Part shown: one piece after another, positions 1 through 6,074 of the stretch
Numbering within the stretch: the stretch's first letter is position 1
Layout: every line of letters begins with the position of its first letter
Assembly: GCA_937893015.1 (NCBI GenBank)
Contig: CALBJX010000007.1
Location: forward strand, 1 to 14,718
From: an uncultured Verrucomicrobiales bacterium
GTDB taxonomy: Bacteria > Verrucomicrobiota > Verrucomicrobiia > Verrucomicrobiales > Akkermansiaceae
Direction: 5' to 3'
Length of the DNA stretch: 14,718 bases
Notes under the pieces: model-generated
Database searches by the model: none
The model's input: only the letters and a program-made list of their open reading frames with translations
What the model was told of the DNA's origin: nothing
Program-made: the position numbers and the translations under genes

Positions 1-49
1 TCAAACTTCGTACATCGTACATCGTACTTCGTACATTCAGTTCGACAAA
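1..49 (+). repeat. Dispersed heptad repeat, left copy (inverted match to window end)
   Basis: Bases 6-36 are four consecutive 7-bp units of consensus CWTCGTA followed by CAT. This 31-bp array is identical to 3050-3080 inside the window. The full first 49 bases are the exact reverse complement of 14670-14718; the match includes the flank TCAGTTCGACAAA at 37-49. The small stem CAGTT/AACTG (38-42/48-52) follows the array. No coding potential is visible. Because the match runs to the exact window edge on both sides, the true repeat is probably longer and present at several genomic sites. Confidence 0.9.
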
Positions 50-77
50 CTGCTCCTTTACCTTCTCACCCACGCTA

Positions 78-109
78 AAAGCGCACCGCCCATTCGGGCG
101 GTGCGCTTT
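78..109 (-). terminator. Strong hairpin terminator downstream of the small minus-strand gene
   Basis: A perfect 14-bp stem (78-91 with 96-109) closes on the tetraloop ATTC. It is GC-rich at its centre with an AAA/TTT base. Read on the minus strand it lies 26 nt after the stop codon of the 136-363 gene and runs into TTTTAGCG, a short T tract. An A7 run at 111-117 becomes a T7 run ahead of the stem on the minus strand. Termination of the small gene is the simplest reading; the hairpin itself is certain. Confidence 0.75.
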
Positions 110-135
110 CAAAAAAATATTGTCGGAAAGGGTGC

Positions 136-363
136 TCAGGCGGCGATACCGAAATGGCGCTGGATGTCTTCGAAAATGCGGTCGCGCAGTCGGCGGGCTT
201 TTTCGATATTGCGCGTCTTGAGGGAGAAGCGCAGGCGCTCAGCCGTGGCATCAGGCTTGTGAACGGTCACATGACACCACCACACGCCGCGGTTGTTCCA
301 CAGGTGGTGGTTGAGATTGTCGTCATTGATACGAAGCGCGATTTTGGTCTTGGGGGGTGTCAT
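136..363 (-). CDS. Small basic protein resembling a tyrosine-recombinase arm-binding domain
   Basis: This 75-residue protein has a short N-terminal strand region, then GVWWCHVTVHKPDATAERLR, then FSLKTRNIEKARRLRDRIFE. A Trp-rich strand, a basic turn, an SLKTR-like motif and a KAR-rich helix form the pattern of the three-stranded arm-type DNA-binding domain at the N terminus of phage-type integrases. Here that pattern is the whole protein: no core-binding or catalytic domain follows, and the ORF ends at a strong terminator. The start ATG (363-361) has no Shine-Dalgarno site (TTTATCAA precedes it). It is either a free-standing DNA-binding protein or the remnant of an integrase. The clean start, stop and terminator favour a real small gene. 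Its role is unknown, and the family assignment is by pattern only. Confidence 0.6.
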   Translation of the reverse strand: MTPPKTKIALRINDDNLNHHLWNNRGVWWCHVTVHKPDATAERLRFSLKTRNIEKARRLRDRIFEDIQRHFGIAA

Positions 364-446
364 TTGATAAACAGATGGTTGGGTGTTGATGCAGACGATT
401 TCGCCTGCGGTGCCTCCGCGTTCGTTCGAACCCTTCTCGGCGGCAC

Positions 447-477
447 TCTCCCGTCTTTTGCAGTCTTAGACGGGAGA
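447..477 (-). terminator. Hairpin between rpmB and the small downstream gene
   Basis: A 10-bp perfect stem (447-456 with 468-477, TCTCCCGTCT/AGACGGGAGA) has an 11-nt loop. On the minus strand it lies 30 nt past the rpmB stop codon. No T tract follows it; the T7 run (from A7 at 494-500) precedes the stem. It could be a weak terminator, an mRNA-stabilising 3' hairpin or a processing site. Confidence 0.4.
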
Positions 478-507
478 AGTGGCCGTTCCGTTCAAAAAAA
501 GCGGGGA

Positions 508-786
508 TTAGTACAGGATACCCGCCTTCTTGAGCGTGTTGTAGGCACCCTTCTTGGAGATGGTGCGGAGAGCCTTGCAGGAAAGCTTCATGCGGATGTA
601 GCCGCCCTTGCCGCCGTTGAGCTCGGGGACCCAGATGCGCTTCTCCTGAAGGTTGGGATACACGGTGCGATTCACCGTCTTGGTGACGTGACGACCGATA
701 CCGCCCTTCTTCTTAGCAAGACCGGAGCGATGGATGCGACGGCCCTTGTGAGGCATGGCAAACGTGATATTGCAGATACGGGACAT
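508..786 (-). CDS. rpmB: Large ribosomal subunit protein bL28
   Basis: This 92-residue protein matches the bL28 family along its length. It starts MSRICNITFAMPHKGRRIHR, continues with the basic GLAKKKGGIGRHVTKTVNRT segment, then the conserved patch around YPNLQEKRIWVPELN, and ends in a basic helical tail. bL28 binds 23S rRNA in the 50S subunit. Only one cysteine is present near the N terminus, so the zinc-ribbon form seen in some bL28 proteins is unlikely. The gene has its own promoter (826-853), giving a leader of about 33 nt with no Shine-Dalgarno site. It stands alone, without the rpmG partner found in many bacteria. Confidence 0.95.
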   Translation of the reverse strand: MSRICNITFAMPHKGRRIHRSGLAKKKGGIGRHVTKTVNRTVYPNLQEKRIWVPELNGGKGGYIRMKLSCKALRTISKKGAYNTLKKAGILY

Positions 787-825
787 AAGATTTTCGGTTA
801 ACGGTTGAGGTTAATGCGGTGCGCC

Positions 826-853
826 ATTATACACCAACAACGGGTCACGTCAA
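826..853 (-). promoter_or_regulatory. rpmB sigma-70-type promoter
   Basis: On the minus strand there is a consensus -10 TATAAT (831-826) and a -35 TTGACG (853-848) with a 16-bp spacer. The expected start is near 819, about 33 nt before the rpmB ATG. This is the closest match to the sigma-70 consensus in the window, as expected for a ribosomal protein gene. Confidence 0.8.
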
Positions 854-948
854 GTAAAACTATAAAAAAAGTGCACAAAGTATGATGAAGGCGTTCAGAA
901 GACGGCTTTCCGCCCGCAAGGAAAAGGGGCAGAACGGCGCATGAACAC

Positions 949-1899
949 TCACTTTCGTTCACAGCACACGGAGCATCGGGCCGACAGAATATTGAGGGCT
1001 TCCTGCGCCACGGCCTCAGGCTCGCGCCCGCTGAGGTCAAGCGTGACGGGCTCGGCAGCTGCGGACGGATAATAAACCACGCGGAAGCGCAGCTCACCCG
1101 AGTCCGTCAAGCGAGCATAACCGCCGACGGGGACGGAGCAGTCGGCGTTGAGCAGGTGCAGGAAGGTGCGCTCACAGCGGATGGCGCGGGAGGTTGCCTC
1201 ATCGTTCACGGCGGCGACGAGGGGCTCGAAGACGTCCCCGCGGCGGGTTTCCAAGGCGACGGCGCCCTGCCCGAGCGCGGGGCAGAAGATTTCCGGATTC
1301 AACCCGTGAACGCGCAGGGGGACACCCGCGACCTCAAAACCCTCGCGGTCGTAGCCGAGGCGGTTCAGGCCCGCGCGGGCAAGCAGGGTGCCGCTCAGCT
1401 CGGGATTCTCCGCCACCTTGCGGAGACGCGTCGCCACGTTGCCTCGCACGGGGACGGTTCGGGCCTTCGGGAAAACGCTCTTCATGAGATGCGTGCGGCG
1501 CACACTGCCCGTGGCAATGCACAGACCCGCACCGTCAGCGGGGAGCCCCGCGCTCTCCCGCAACACGAGCACATCCTGAATTTCCTCGCGGGGAAGCACG
1601 GCGGCCAGAGAAAAACGTTCATCGAGCACACCCGGCATGTCCTTGAGGCTATGCACGGCGCAGTCGATGGTGCCCGCCGCCAGCTCATCCTCGATAGCGG
1701 CAATAAACACGCCTTTATCGCCCGTGCCTGTCTCTGCGTTCACGCGGTGCAGCGGGATGTCCGTGCGGCGGTCGCCCGCGGTGGTGATGATGCGCACCTC
1801 GCACTCCAAGTCGGGGTGAGCCGTCTGCAACGCGGCAATGGCCAGTCGCGTCTGAGCCAACGCCAATTCACTACCACGGGTGCCGATTCTGATATGCAT
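949..1899 (-). CDS. hemC: Hydroxymethylbilane synthase (porphobilinogen deaminase)
   Basis: The 316-residue protein has the usual family length. HemC joins four porphobilinogen molecules into hydroxymethylbilane on a covalently bound dipyrromethane cofactor in the cytosolic tetrapyrrole pathway. Visible motifs are the N-terminal IRIGTRGSELALAQ, VHSLKDMP with the catalytic aspartate D87, the arginine-rich GSVRRTHLMK and VPVRGNVATRLRK cofactor-binding segments, ALGQGAVALE, and NADCSVPVGGYA, whose C254 should anchor the cofactor. The start at 1899 is fixed by the conserved N terminus. An extended -10 ends 6 nt upstream, so the mRNA is probably leaderless. It lies 50 bp after the permease gene with a promoter of its own in the gap. 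No hemA, hemD or hemB is next to it here. Confidence 0.97.
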   Translation of the reverse strand: MHIRIGTRGSELALAQTRLAIAALQTAHPDLECEVRIITTAGDRRTDIPLHRVNAETGTGDKGVFIAAIEDELAAGTIDCAVHSLKDMPGVLDERFSLAAVLPREEIQDVLVLRESAGLPADGAGLCIATGSVRRTHLMKSVFPKARTVPVRGNVATRLRKVAENPELSGTLLARAGLNRLGYDREGFEVAGVPLRVHGLNPEIFCPALGQGAVALETRRGDVFEPLVAAVNDEATSRAIRCERTFLHLLNADCSVPVGGYARLTDSGELRFRVVYYPSAAAEPVTLDLSGREPEAVAQEALNILSARCSVCCERK

Positions 1900-1905
1900 G
1901 GGCGC

Positions 1906-1934
1906 ATTGTAGCACACGCCGAGCAGGTTGGCGA
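1906..1934 (-). promoter_or_regulatory. hemC promoter, extended -10, predicted leaderless start
   Basis: On the minus strand the -10 is TACAAT (1911-1906), preceded by TGC to give an extended -10, with a -35-like TCGCCA (1934-1929) at a 17-bp spacing. Exactly 6 nt (GCGCCC) separate the -10 from the ATG, which puts +1 on the A of the start codon. The -35 is weak (4 of 6), but the whole promoter fits inside the 50-bp gap. Confidence 0.65.
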
Positions 1935-1949
1935 GACGCAAATCCGTCC

Positions 1950-2921
1950 TCACTTCACGAAGGCCAAGCCCAGCGACAGCCACACCGGCAGGGTGAGGAA
2001 GGAGCAGACCGTCGTGGCCAGCAGCACCTGCGTGCCGATATCGGGCACGCCGCCGAAACGCTTGGCCAGAATCACGGGGATGACCGCGCTCGGGATGGCG
2101 CTCTGAATCACCATCACGCGCTTGATGAGCGGGTCCACGGGCAGCAGGTAGGCCAGCAGCAGGATGAAGGCGGGGGCGAGCAGGAGACGCGCGACCAAGC
2201 CCGCGGAGAGCATGCGGGGCTGCCAGGTGAAGCGGCGGGAGAGGTCGTACATGGAGCAGCCGAAGAGGATGAGCACCACGGGAGTGGCGACGGCACCGAT
2301 CATCTCCGCCGCTTTCATGACGGGCGGCTGGGCGACGTAGGTGCCTAAGCCCGTCCACGCCAGCAGCAGGGAGACGCAGACGGCCAGCAGCGGCCCGCGC
2401 AGGAAGGTGGCGAGTTGCAGGTTCTTCGCCCCGCCGCACATGAGGATGACGCCCACGCTCCACACAAAGATTTCGCAGCCCATGTTGTGGATGAAGAGCA
2501 CGCCCATGGTCGGGTCGCCAGCCGAGGAGAACAGCATCTGGACGATGGGGACAACGAAGAAAGTGTAGTTCTGGATGCCCGCCGTGAGGGTGAAGGTGCG
2601 CCAGCCGTGCCCGATGCGCAGGCGCAATGCCCACGCCACCAGCATGGCCGCGAACACGCCCGCCGCCAGCTCCGCAAAGCCGCAGCCGATGGCCTGCAGG
2701 GAAAAGCCGATGCCCGAGATGCGCTCGTCCGCCTCCGTCACCATGTATTTCATGATGCAGTGGAAGACGAGGCAGGGGTAGCCCACGTCCATGGCCAGCT
2801 GCGTGATGACGGCATCATGCTGCGGCTCAATACTCCCCTTCTTCCTCAGCCAAAAACCGATGGCGAAGAAGATGAAGACCGGGATGGTCGAGAGGAAGGA
2901 ATTGAGGACGAGGTCAAGCAT
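1950..2921 (-). CDS. AEC (auxin efflux carrier)-family membrane permease
   Basis: This 323-residue protein has about ten hydrophobic segments, arranged as two halves separated by a polar stretch around residues 175-215. The N terminus MLDLVLNSFLSTIPVFIFFAIGFWLRKKG and the C-terminal pattern with PSAVIPVILAKRFGG followed by a final helix match the bacterial AEC family (TC 2.A.69). The family moves organic acids such as malate or malonate or other small molecules; the substrate cannot be read from sequence. The start ATG (2921-2919) is formed where the upstream repeat element ends: the element's terminal CAT-type end gives the A and T. No Shine-Dalgarno site is present and the whole upstream gap is repeat. 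Any promoter lies inside the element, or transcription continues from terC-mrp. Confidence 0.88.
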   Translation of the reverse strand: MLDLVLNSFLSTIPVFIFFAIGFWLRKKGSIEPQHDAVITQLAMDVGYPCLVFHCIMKYMVTEADERISGIGFSLQAIGCGFAELAAGVFAAMLVAWALRLRIGHGWRTFTLTAGIQNYTFFVVPIVQMLFSSAGDPTMGVLFIHNMGCEIFVWSVGVILMCGGAKNLQLATFLRGPLLAVCVSLLLAWTGLGTYVAQPPVMKAAEMIGAVATPVVLILFGCSMYDLSRRFTWQPRMLSAGLVARLLLAPAFILLLAYLLPVDPLIKRVMVIQSAIPSAVIPVILAKRFGGVPDIGTQVLLATTVCSFLTLPVWLSLGLAFVK

Positions 2922-3080
2922 GTACGATGTACGAGGTACGAGGTACGAAGTTTAATGAGAGCGCGGCTATCGCCGCGAGGGATGGAACAATCGTCTGACG
3001 TGCCGTCAGACGATTGTGGGAAAGGCGCGGCGAAGCCGCCGAATTCTGACTTCGTACATCGTACATCGTACTTCGTACAT
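2920..3080. repeat. Palindromic heptad-repeat element A filling the mrp-permease gap
   Basis: The outer arms are inverted arrays of four 7-bp units (2920-2950 and 3050-3080) that match at 28 of 31 positions. The right arm is identical to bases 6-36. Between the arms lie three hairpins: CGCGGC/GCCGCG (2962-2967/2972-2977); a perfect 14-bp stem with the 3-nt loop TGC (2987-3000/3004-3017), whose inner part is CTGACG-TGC-CGTCAG; and GCGGC/GCCGC (3027-3031/3035-3039). GCCGAATTCT at 3038-3047 recurs in element B. The element runs from the base after the mrp stop codon into the permease start codon. No ORF is supported inside it. Confidence 0.88.
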
Positions 3081-4160
3081 TTACTCGCCGCAGACGGCGG
3101 CGAGTTGCTGGGCAACGCCTTCGAAGGCGGCTGCCACGCGGTTTTGGCCGGGGTCTTCGAGAGCAACGGGGTGGCCTTCGTCGCCGCAGGAGCGGGTTTG
3201 GATGTCCAAGGGAATCTTGCCGAGCATGGGCACGCCGAGCTTCTGCGCTTCGCGCTCGCCGCCGCCTTCACCGAAGATGTGGTAGACGAGGCCGTCACTC
3301 GGGCAGACGAAGTAGCTCATGTTCTCGATGATGCCGAGGATGGGCGTGTTCACGCGGTTGAAGAGGCCGACGGCCTTGCGCGCGTCGATGAGGGCGACTT
3401 CCTGCGGGGTCGTCACGACCACGGCACCCGCCAAATCCACCGTCTGCACGATGGTGAGCTGGATGTCGCCCGTGCCCGGAGGCATGTCGAGGATGAGGAA
3501 GTCGAGCCCGCCCCACTCCACGTCGCGCAGGAACTGCTGGACGTAGCGCGTGGCGATGGGGCCGCGCACCGCCACGGGGGCGGCTTCATCCACCAGCAGA
3601 CCCATGGAGAGAATCTTTACGCCGTGCGCTTCCACAGGCAGGAACTGTTCCTTCTCCGTGCAGCCGGGGCGTTCCTTGGTGCCGAACATCAGGCTCATGG
3701 AGGGACCATAGAGGTCGAGGTCGAGCAGGCCCGTGCGGTAGCCGAGCTTGGCGAGCGCGACCGCGAGGTTGGCGGAGACGGTGCTCTTGCCCACGCCGCC
3801 CTTGCCGGAGGCCACGGCGATGACGTGCTTCACACCGGGCACGCTGGATTTCCAGTCGGCGGGGTCGTCGTTCACGCCCGTGGGCTTCTTCTTCTGCTCG
3901 GGCGCGTGGTGGTCGATGTTCACATCGAGCTTCTTGAGGCCGGGCAGCTCTTTGATGACACCCATCACGTTCTCGTAGATGTAGCGGGGCACATCGGCGT
4001 TCTTGCTCTCGACGATGAGGTCCACGGTCACCTCCCCCTCGGGGGTGACGGCGATATTCTTCACGAGACCGAAGGAGACGATATCGCGGGTGAAACCGGG
4101 GTATTTCACGGTTGTCAACGCCGCGCGAATCAGGGCGGGAGTGAGTTGAGGTTCGCTCAT
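3081..4160 (-). CDS. mrp: Mrp/ApbC (NBP35-like) P-loop ATPase, Fe-S cluster carrier family
   Basis: The 359-residue protein has an N-terminal MIP18/DUF59-type domain (about residues 6-85) and an Mrp NTPase domain (about 110-355). It carries the deviant Walker A SGKGGVGKST (K120, K125), a switch region LLDLDLYGPSMS, LDMPPGTGDIQLT, and the family motif TTPQEVALIDARKAV. Family members bind and transfer [4Fe-4S] clusters to apoproteins in the cytosol. The cluster-binding CxxC that normally follows ENMSYF is here CPSD (C286, D289), so one ligand is missing. It lies 12 nt after terC on the same strand, so the two are very likely co-transcribed. The ATG is preceded by GAAAAAGATTT, with no Shine-Dalgarno site. 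Confidence 0.93.
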   Translation of the reverse strand: MSEPQLTPALIRAALTTVKYPGFTRDIVSFGLVKNIAVTPEGEVTVDLIVESKNADVPRYIYENVMGVIKELPGLKKLDVNIDHHAPEQKKKPTGVNDDPADWKSSVPGVKHVIAVASGKGGVGKSTVSANLAVALAKLGYRTGLLDLDLYGPSMSLMFGTKERPGCTEKEQFLPVEAHGVKILSMGLLVDEAAPVAVRGPIATRYVQQFLRDVEWGGLDFLILDMPPGTGDIQLTIVQTVDLAGAVVVTTPQEVALIDARKAVGLFNRVNTPILGIIENMSYFVCPSDGLVYHIFGEGGGEREAQKLGVPMLGKIPLDIQTRSCGDEGHPVALEDPGQNRVAAAFEGVAQQLAAVCGE

Positions 4161-4172
4161 AAATCTTTTTCG

Positions 4173-5024
4173 TTATTTAGTAAAAGGCTTCTTCAACAGG
4201 CCGATGGGGAAATCCACCACGGCGGCAATGCCCGTGCAGAGCGCGCGGAAGAGGTGCACGGCGGGGTGCAGCAGGGTGTGCAGCGCGCGGAAGTGCTCAT
4301 AGCACAGGCTGGCGATGACGATGGCGCAGATGACGCTGAACTTGAAGACGATGCCCATGTGCCACGCGATGCCCGCTTCCTCCAGCCCCATCTCGGCGCA
4401 GAGGGCAAGACCCACAAAGCCCACCAGCAGGAAGGCCGTGTAGTTCAGGATGGGGTGGTGCTTGATGATGCCGATGCACCAGCCCGCCACGAGTCGCAGC
4501 GCGGCAATGCCGATGAACACGCCGATGCAGACCACCCAGATGTGCAGGGCTTCGGGGATTTCGTTTACGCCGTTCACCATGCCCACGGCGGCGACTACGT
4601 TGTCCAACGAAAGGGAAAGGTCCATCAGCTCAATGCTGAGGATGGTCATCAAAAAACTCTTGCCTTTCAGCTTGCCGCCCTCATCGCCGTGCTTCTCCTC
4701 GGCGACATGCAGCTGCAAATGTTCGCTGGCGAGGTAGATGAGGTAGAGCGCACCGAACCACTTGACCCACGCGTTGTGCATGAGCCACGCCACCAAGGCC
4801 AGCGCGATACCGCGGAAGACATACGCGCCGATGAGTCCCCAGCGCAGCGCGGGTTTCTGCTGGTGCTCGGGCAGGTGCGAGGCCATCGCCGCGATGCCAA
4901 GCGCGTTGTCCACGGACAGCAGACCCTCGATGAGGATGAGGTTGAAAATCACCATGGCACTCGCGTACAGGAACGCGGGCATGTTGTCGATGGACTGCCA
5001 AGCGGTGAGGAGGCTATCAAGCAT
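4173..5024 (-). CDS. terC: TerC-family integral membrane protein
   Basis: With the start at 5024 the protein has 283 residues and seven to eight hydrophobic segments. It contains the two family signatures: EGLLSVDNALGIAAMASHL (about residues 33-51) and the related IELMDLSLSLDNVVAAVG in the second half. Their acidic and Asp-Asn residues are thought to bind metal in the membrane. TerC proteins are linked to tellurite resistance, Mn2+ export and, in several bacteria, metalation of exported proteins. An in-frame ATG at 5105 would add 27 residues that look unlike the family. I prefer 5024 because of the hydrophobic N terminus and a promoter ending 6 nt upstream of it. It is the first gene of a terC-mrp operon and divergent from panE. 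Confidence 0.88.
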   Translation of the reverse strand: MLDSLLTAWQSIDNMPAFLYASAMVIFNLILIEGLLSVDNALGIAAMASHLPEHQQKPALRWGLIGAYVFRGIALALVAWLMHNAWVKWFGALYLIYLASEHLQLHVAEEKHGDEGGKLKGKSFLMTILSIELMDLSLSLDNVVAAVGMVNGVNEIPEALHIWVVCIGVFIGIAALRLVAGWCIGIIKHHPILNYTAFLLVGFVGLALCAEMGLEEAGIAWHMGIVFKFSVICAIVIASLCYEHFRALHTLLHPAVHLFRALCTGIAAVVDFPIGLLKKPFTK

Positions 5025-5030
5025 GCGCCA

Positions 5031-5059
5031 AGTATAGCACACACATGCCCCGCGGGCAA
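5031..5059 (-). promoter_or_regulatory. terC promoter, extended -10, predicted leaderless start
   Basis: On the minus strand: -35 TTGCCC (5059-5054), 17-bp spacer, -10 TATACT (5036-5031) with an upstream TGC extension. Six nucleotides (TGGCGC) then lead to the ATG at 5024, so +1 should be the A of the start codon. The -35 lies in the loop of a small hairpin, CCCCGC/GCGGGG (5048-5053/5062-5067). Confidence 0.78.
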
Positions 5060-5075
5060 GCGCGGGGAATGTCTC

Positions 5076-5105
5076 ATGACAATTTCCCAATTTGTCATTT
5101 GTCAT
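5076..5105. repeat. ATGACAA/TTGTCAT heptad palindrome in the terC-panE divergent region
   Basis: One ATGACAA unit (5076-5082) faces two direct TTGTCAT units (5092-5098 and 5099-5105) across the spacer TTTCCCAAT. The second TTGTCAT provides the panE -35 box. ATTTCCCAAT (5082-5091) recurs exactly at 14087-14096. The 15 bases 5084-5098 match 13333-13347 in inverse orientation at 14 of 15 positions. Confidence 0.7.
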
Positions 5106-5127
5106 TCTCCGCGATTTGTGCTATGCT
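5099..5127 (+). promoter_or_regulatory. panE promoter, extended -10, predicted leaderless start
   Basis: -35 TTGTCA (5099-5104), 17-bp spacer, -10 TATGCT (5122-5127) with a TGC extension at 5119-5121. Six nucleotides (TTCGGC) separate the -10 from the ATG at 5134, which predicts transcription starting on the start codon. The -35 is part of a repeated TTGTCAT unit. Confidence 0.78.
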
Positions 5128-5133
5128 TTCGGC

Positions 5134-6057
5134 ATGAAGATTGCGATACTCGGTGCGGGAGCACTCGGTTGTTACTACGGAGCCCGACTGGCGGAAGCGG
5201 GGCACGATGTCACCTTCATCGTGCGTTCGGCTTATGATGCCATCCGCGAGCAGGGGTTGCATGTGGAGAGCGTGGAGGGCGACATTCACCTGCCGCACGC
5301 CCGAGTGTGCCGCACACCGCAGGAATGCGGGGCGGCAGATATGGTCGTCGTCTGCTGGAAAGCCCCCTGCAACAGCGGCTTTGCAGAAGCCTTGCCGCCA
5401 CTGCTGCACGAGCACACCGAGGTTGTCACCCTGCAAAACGGCATGGGCAATGCGGAGGCTATCGCCGCTTTCGTGCCCGCCGAGCGCGTGTTCATCGGCC
5501 TGTGCTTCGTCTGCTGCATGACGAGCGATAACCTTGCCGTGGTGCGCCATCTGGACGGCGGCAACATCCGCTTCGCCCCGCTGGCGGCGGATGAAGCGGG
5601 CGAACGCCGTGCCGGGGAAATCGCCCAAATCTTCCGCGCCGCCCGCATCGAGACGAGCGCACATCGCCACCCGGAGGAAATCCTGTGGACGAAGCTCACG
5701 TGGAACATCCCCTTCAACGGGCTTTGCCTCGCCCACGGCGGCATCAGCACCCAAGAACTCTTCACCATGCCCGCGGAAGTTGCCCGCGCGCGTGCCGTCA
5801 TGGAGGAAGTCTGCGCCGCTGCGGCAGGCCGCGGCTTCCCGCTGCCCCGCGATATCGTGGAATGGCAGATGAAGCGCACGGAAGTGATGGGGGCCTTCAT
5901 CCCCAGCAGCGCCGTGGATTACCTGAAAGGCCGCCCCGTGGAATACGACGCCATTTGGGGCACTCCGCTGGCGCGAGCCAAGGCCGCGGGCGTCGCCGTG
6001 CCCGAGTTGGAACGCCTCTGCGCCGACATCCGCAAGCGGCTGAACATGCCCGCCTGA
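5134..6057 (+). CDS. panE: Ketopantoate reductase (2-dehydropantoate 2-reductase) family protein
   Basis: The 307-residue protein starts with the Rossmann dinucleotide-binding motif MKIAILGAGALGCYYGARLAEAGHDV. LQNGMGN carries the conserved asparagine near the cofactor. EEILWTKLTWNIPFN carries the conserved catalytic-type lysine. SSAVDYLKGRPVEYDAIWG carries the conserved Ser/Glu pair of the C-terminal ApbA domain. PanE reduces ketopantoate to pantoate with NADPH in the pantothenate/CoA pathway. The family also holds paralogues with other 2-oxo acid substrates, so the exact substrate is not certain; no other pan gene is nearby. The start at 5134 is set by the Rossmann motif and by a promoter ending 6 nt upstream. 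A run of eight C follows the stop codon, and the next gene starts 17 nt later. Confidence 0.87.
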   Translation: MKIAILGAGALGCYYGARLAEAGHDVTFIVRSAYDAIREQGLHVESVEGDIHLPHARVCRTPQECGAADMVVVCWKAPCNSGFAEALPPLLHEHTEVVTLQNGMGNAEAIAAFVPAERVFIGLCFVCCMTSDNLAVVRHLDGGNIRFAPLAADEAGERRAGEIAQIFRAARIETSAHRHPEEILWTKLTWNIPFNGLCLAHGGISTQELFTMPAEVARARAVMEEVCAAAAGRGFPLPRDIVEWQMKRTEVMGAFIPSSAVDYLKGRPVEYDAIWGTPLARAKAAGVAVPELERLCADIRKRLNMPA

Positions 6058-6074
6058 CCCCCCCCTGCTCCTCC

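Noticed and set aside
1..36. A CRISPR-like array from the short repeated units
   Set aside because: The 7-bp units are directly adjacent with no spacers, only four copies long, and no cas gene is present.
949..2634. A fusion protein of a permease-overlapping segment with hemC (frame open up to 2634)
   Set aside because: Residues before MHIRIGTRGS are an out-of-frame reading of the permease gene; hemC has its own conserved N terminus and promoter.
4173..5105. TerC with a 27-residue longer N terminus starting at 5105
   Set aside because: The extension does not look like the family, would be translated through the heptad palindrome and the terC promoter, and the start at 5024 has a hydrophobic N terminus directly after a promoter.
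2415..5237. A 940-codon plus-strand open frame antisense to the permease, mrp and terC genes
   Set aside because: It mirrors three well-supported minus-strand genes, is rich in His/Asp/Gly/Glu as expected from reverse reading of GC-rich codons, and has no recognisable domain.
5685..6074. The TPR-like protein extended upstream by 130 codons
   Set aside because: This part overlaps panE in another frame and is a Pro/Arg/His-rich shadow of it; the membrane segment begins just after ATG 6075.
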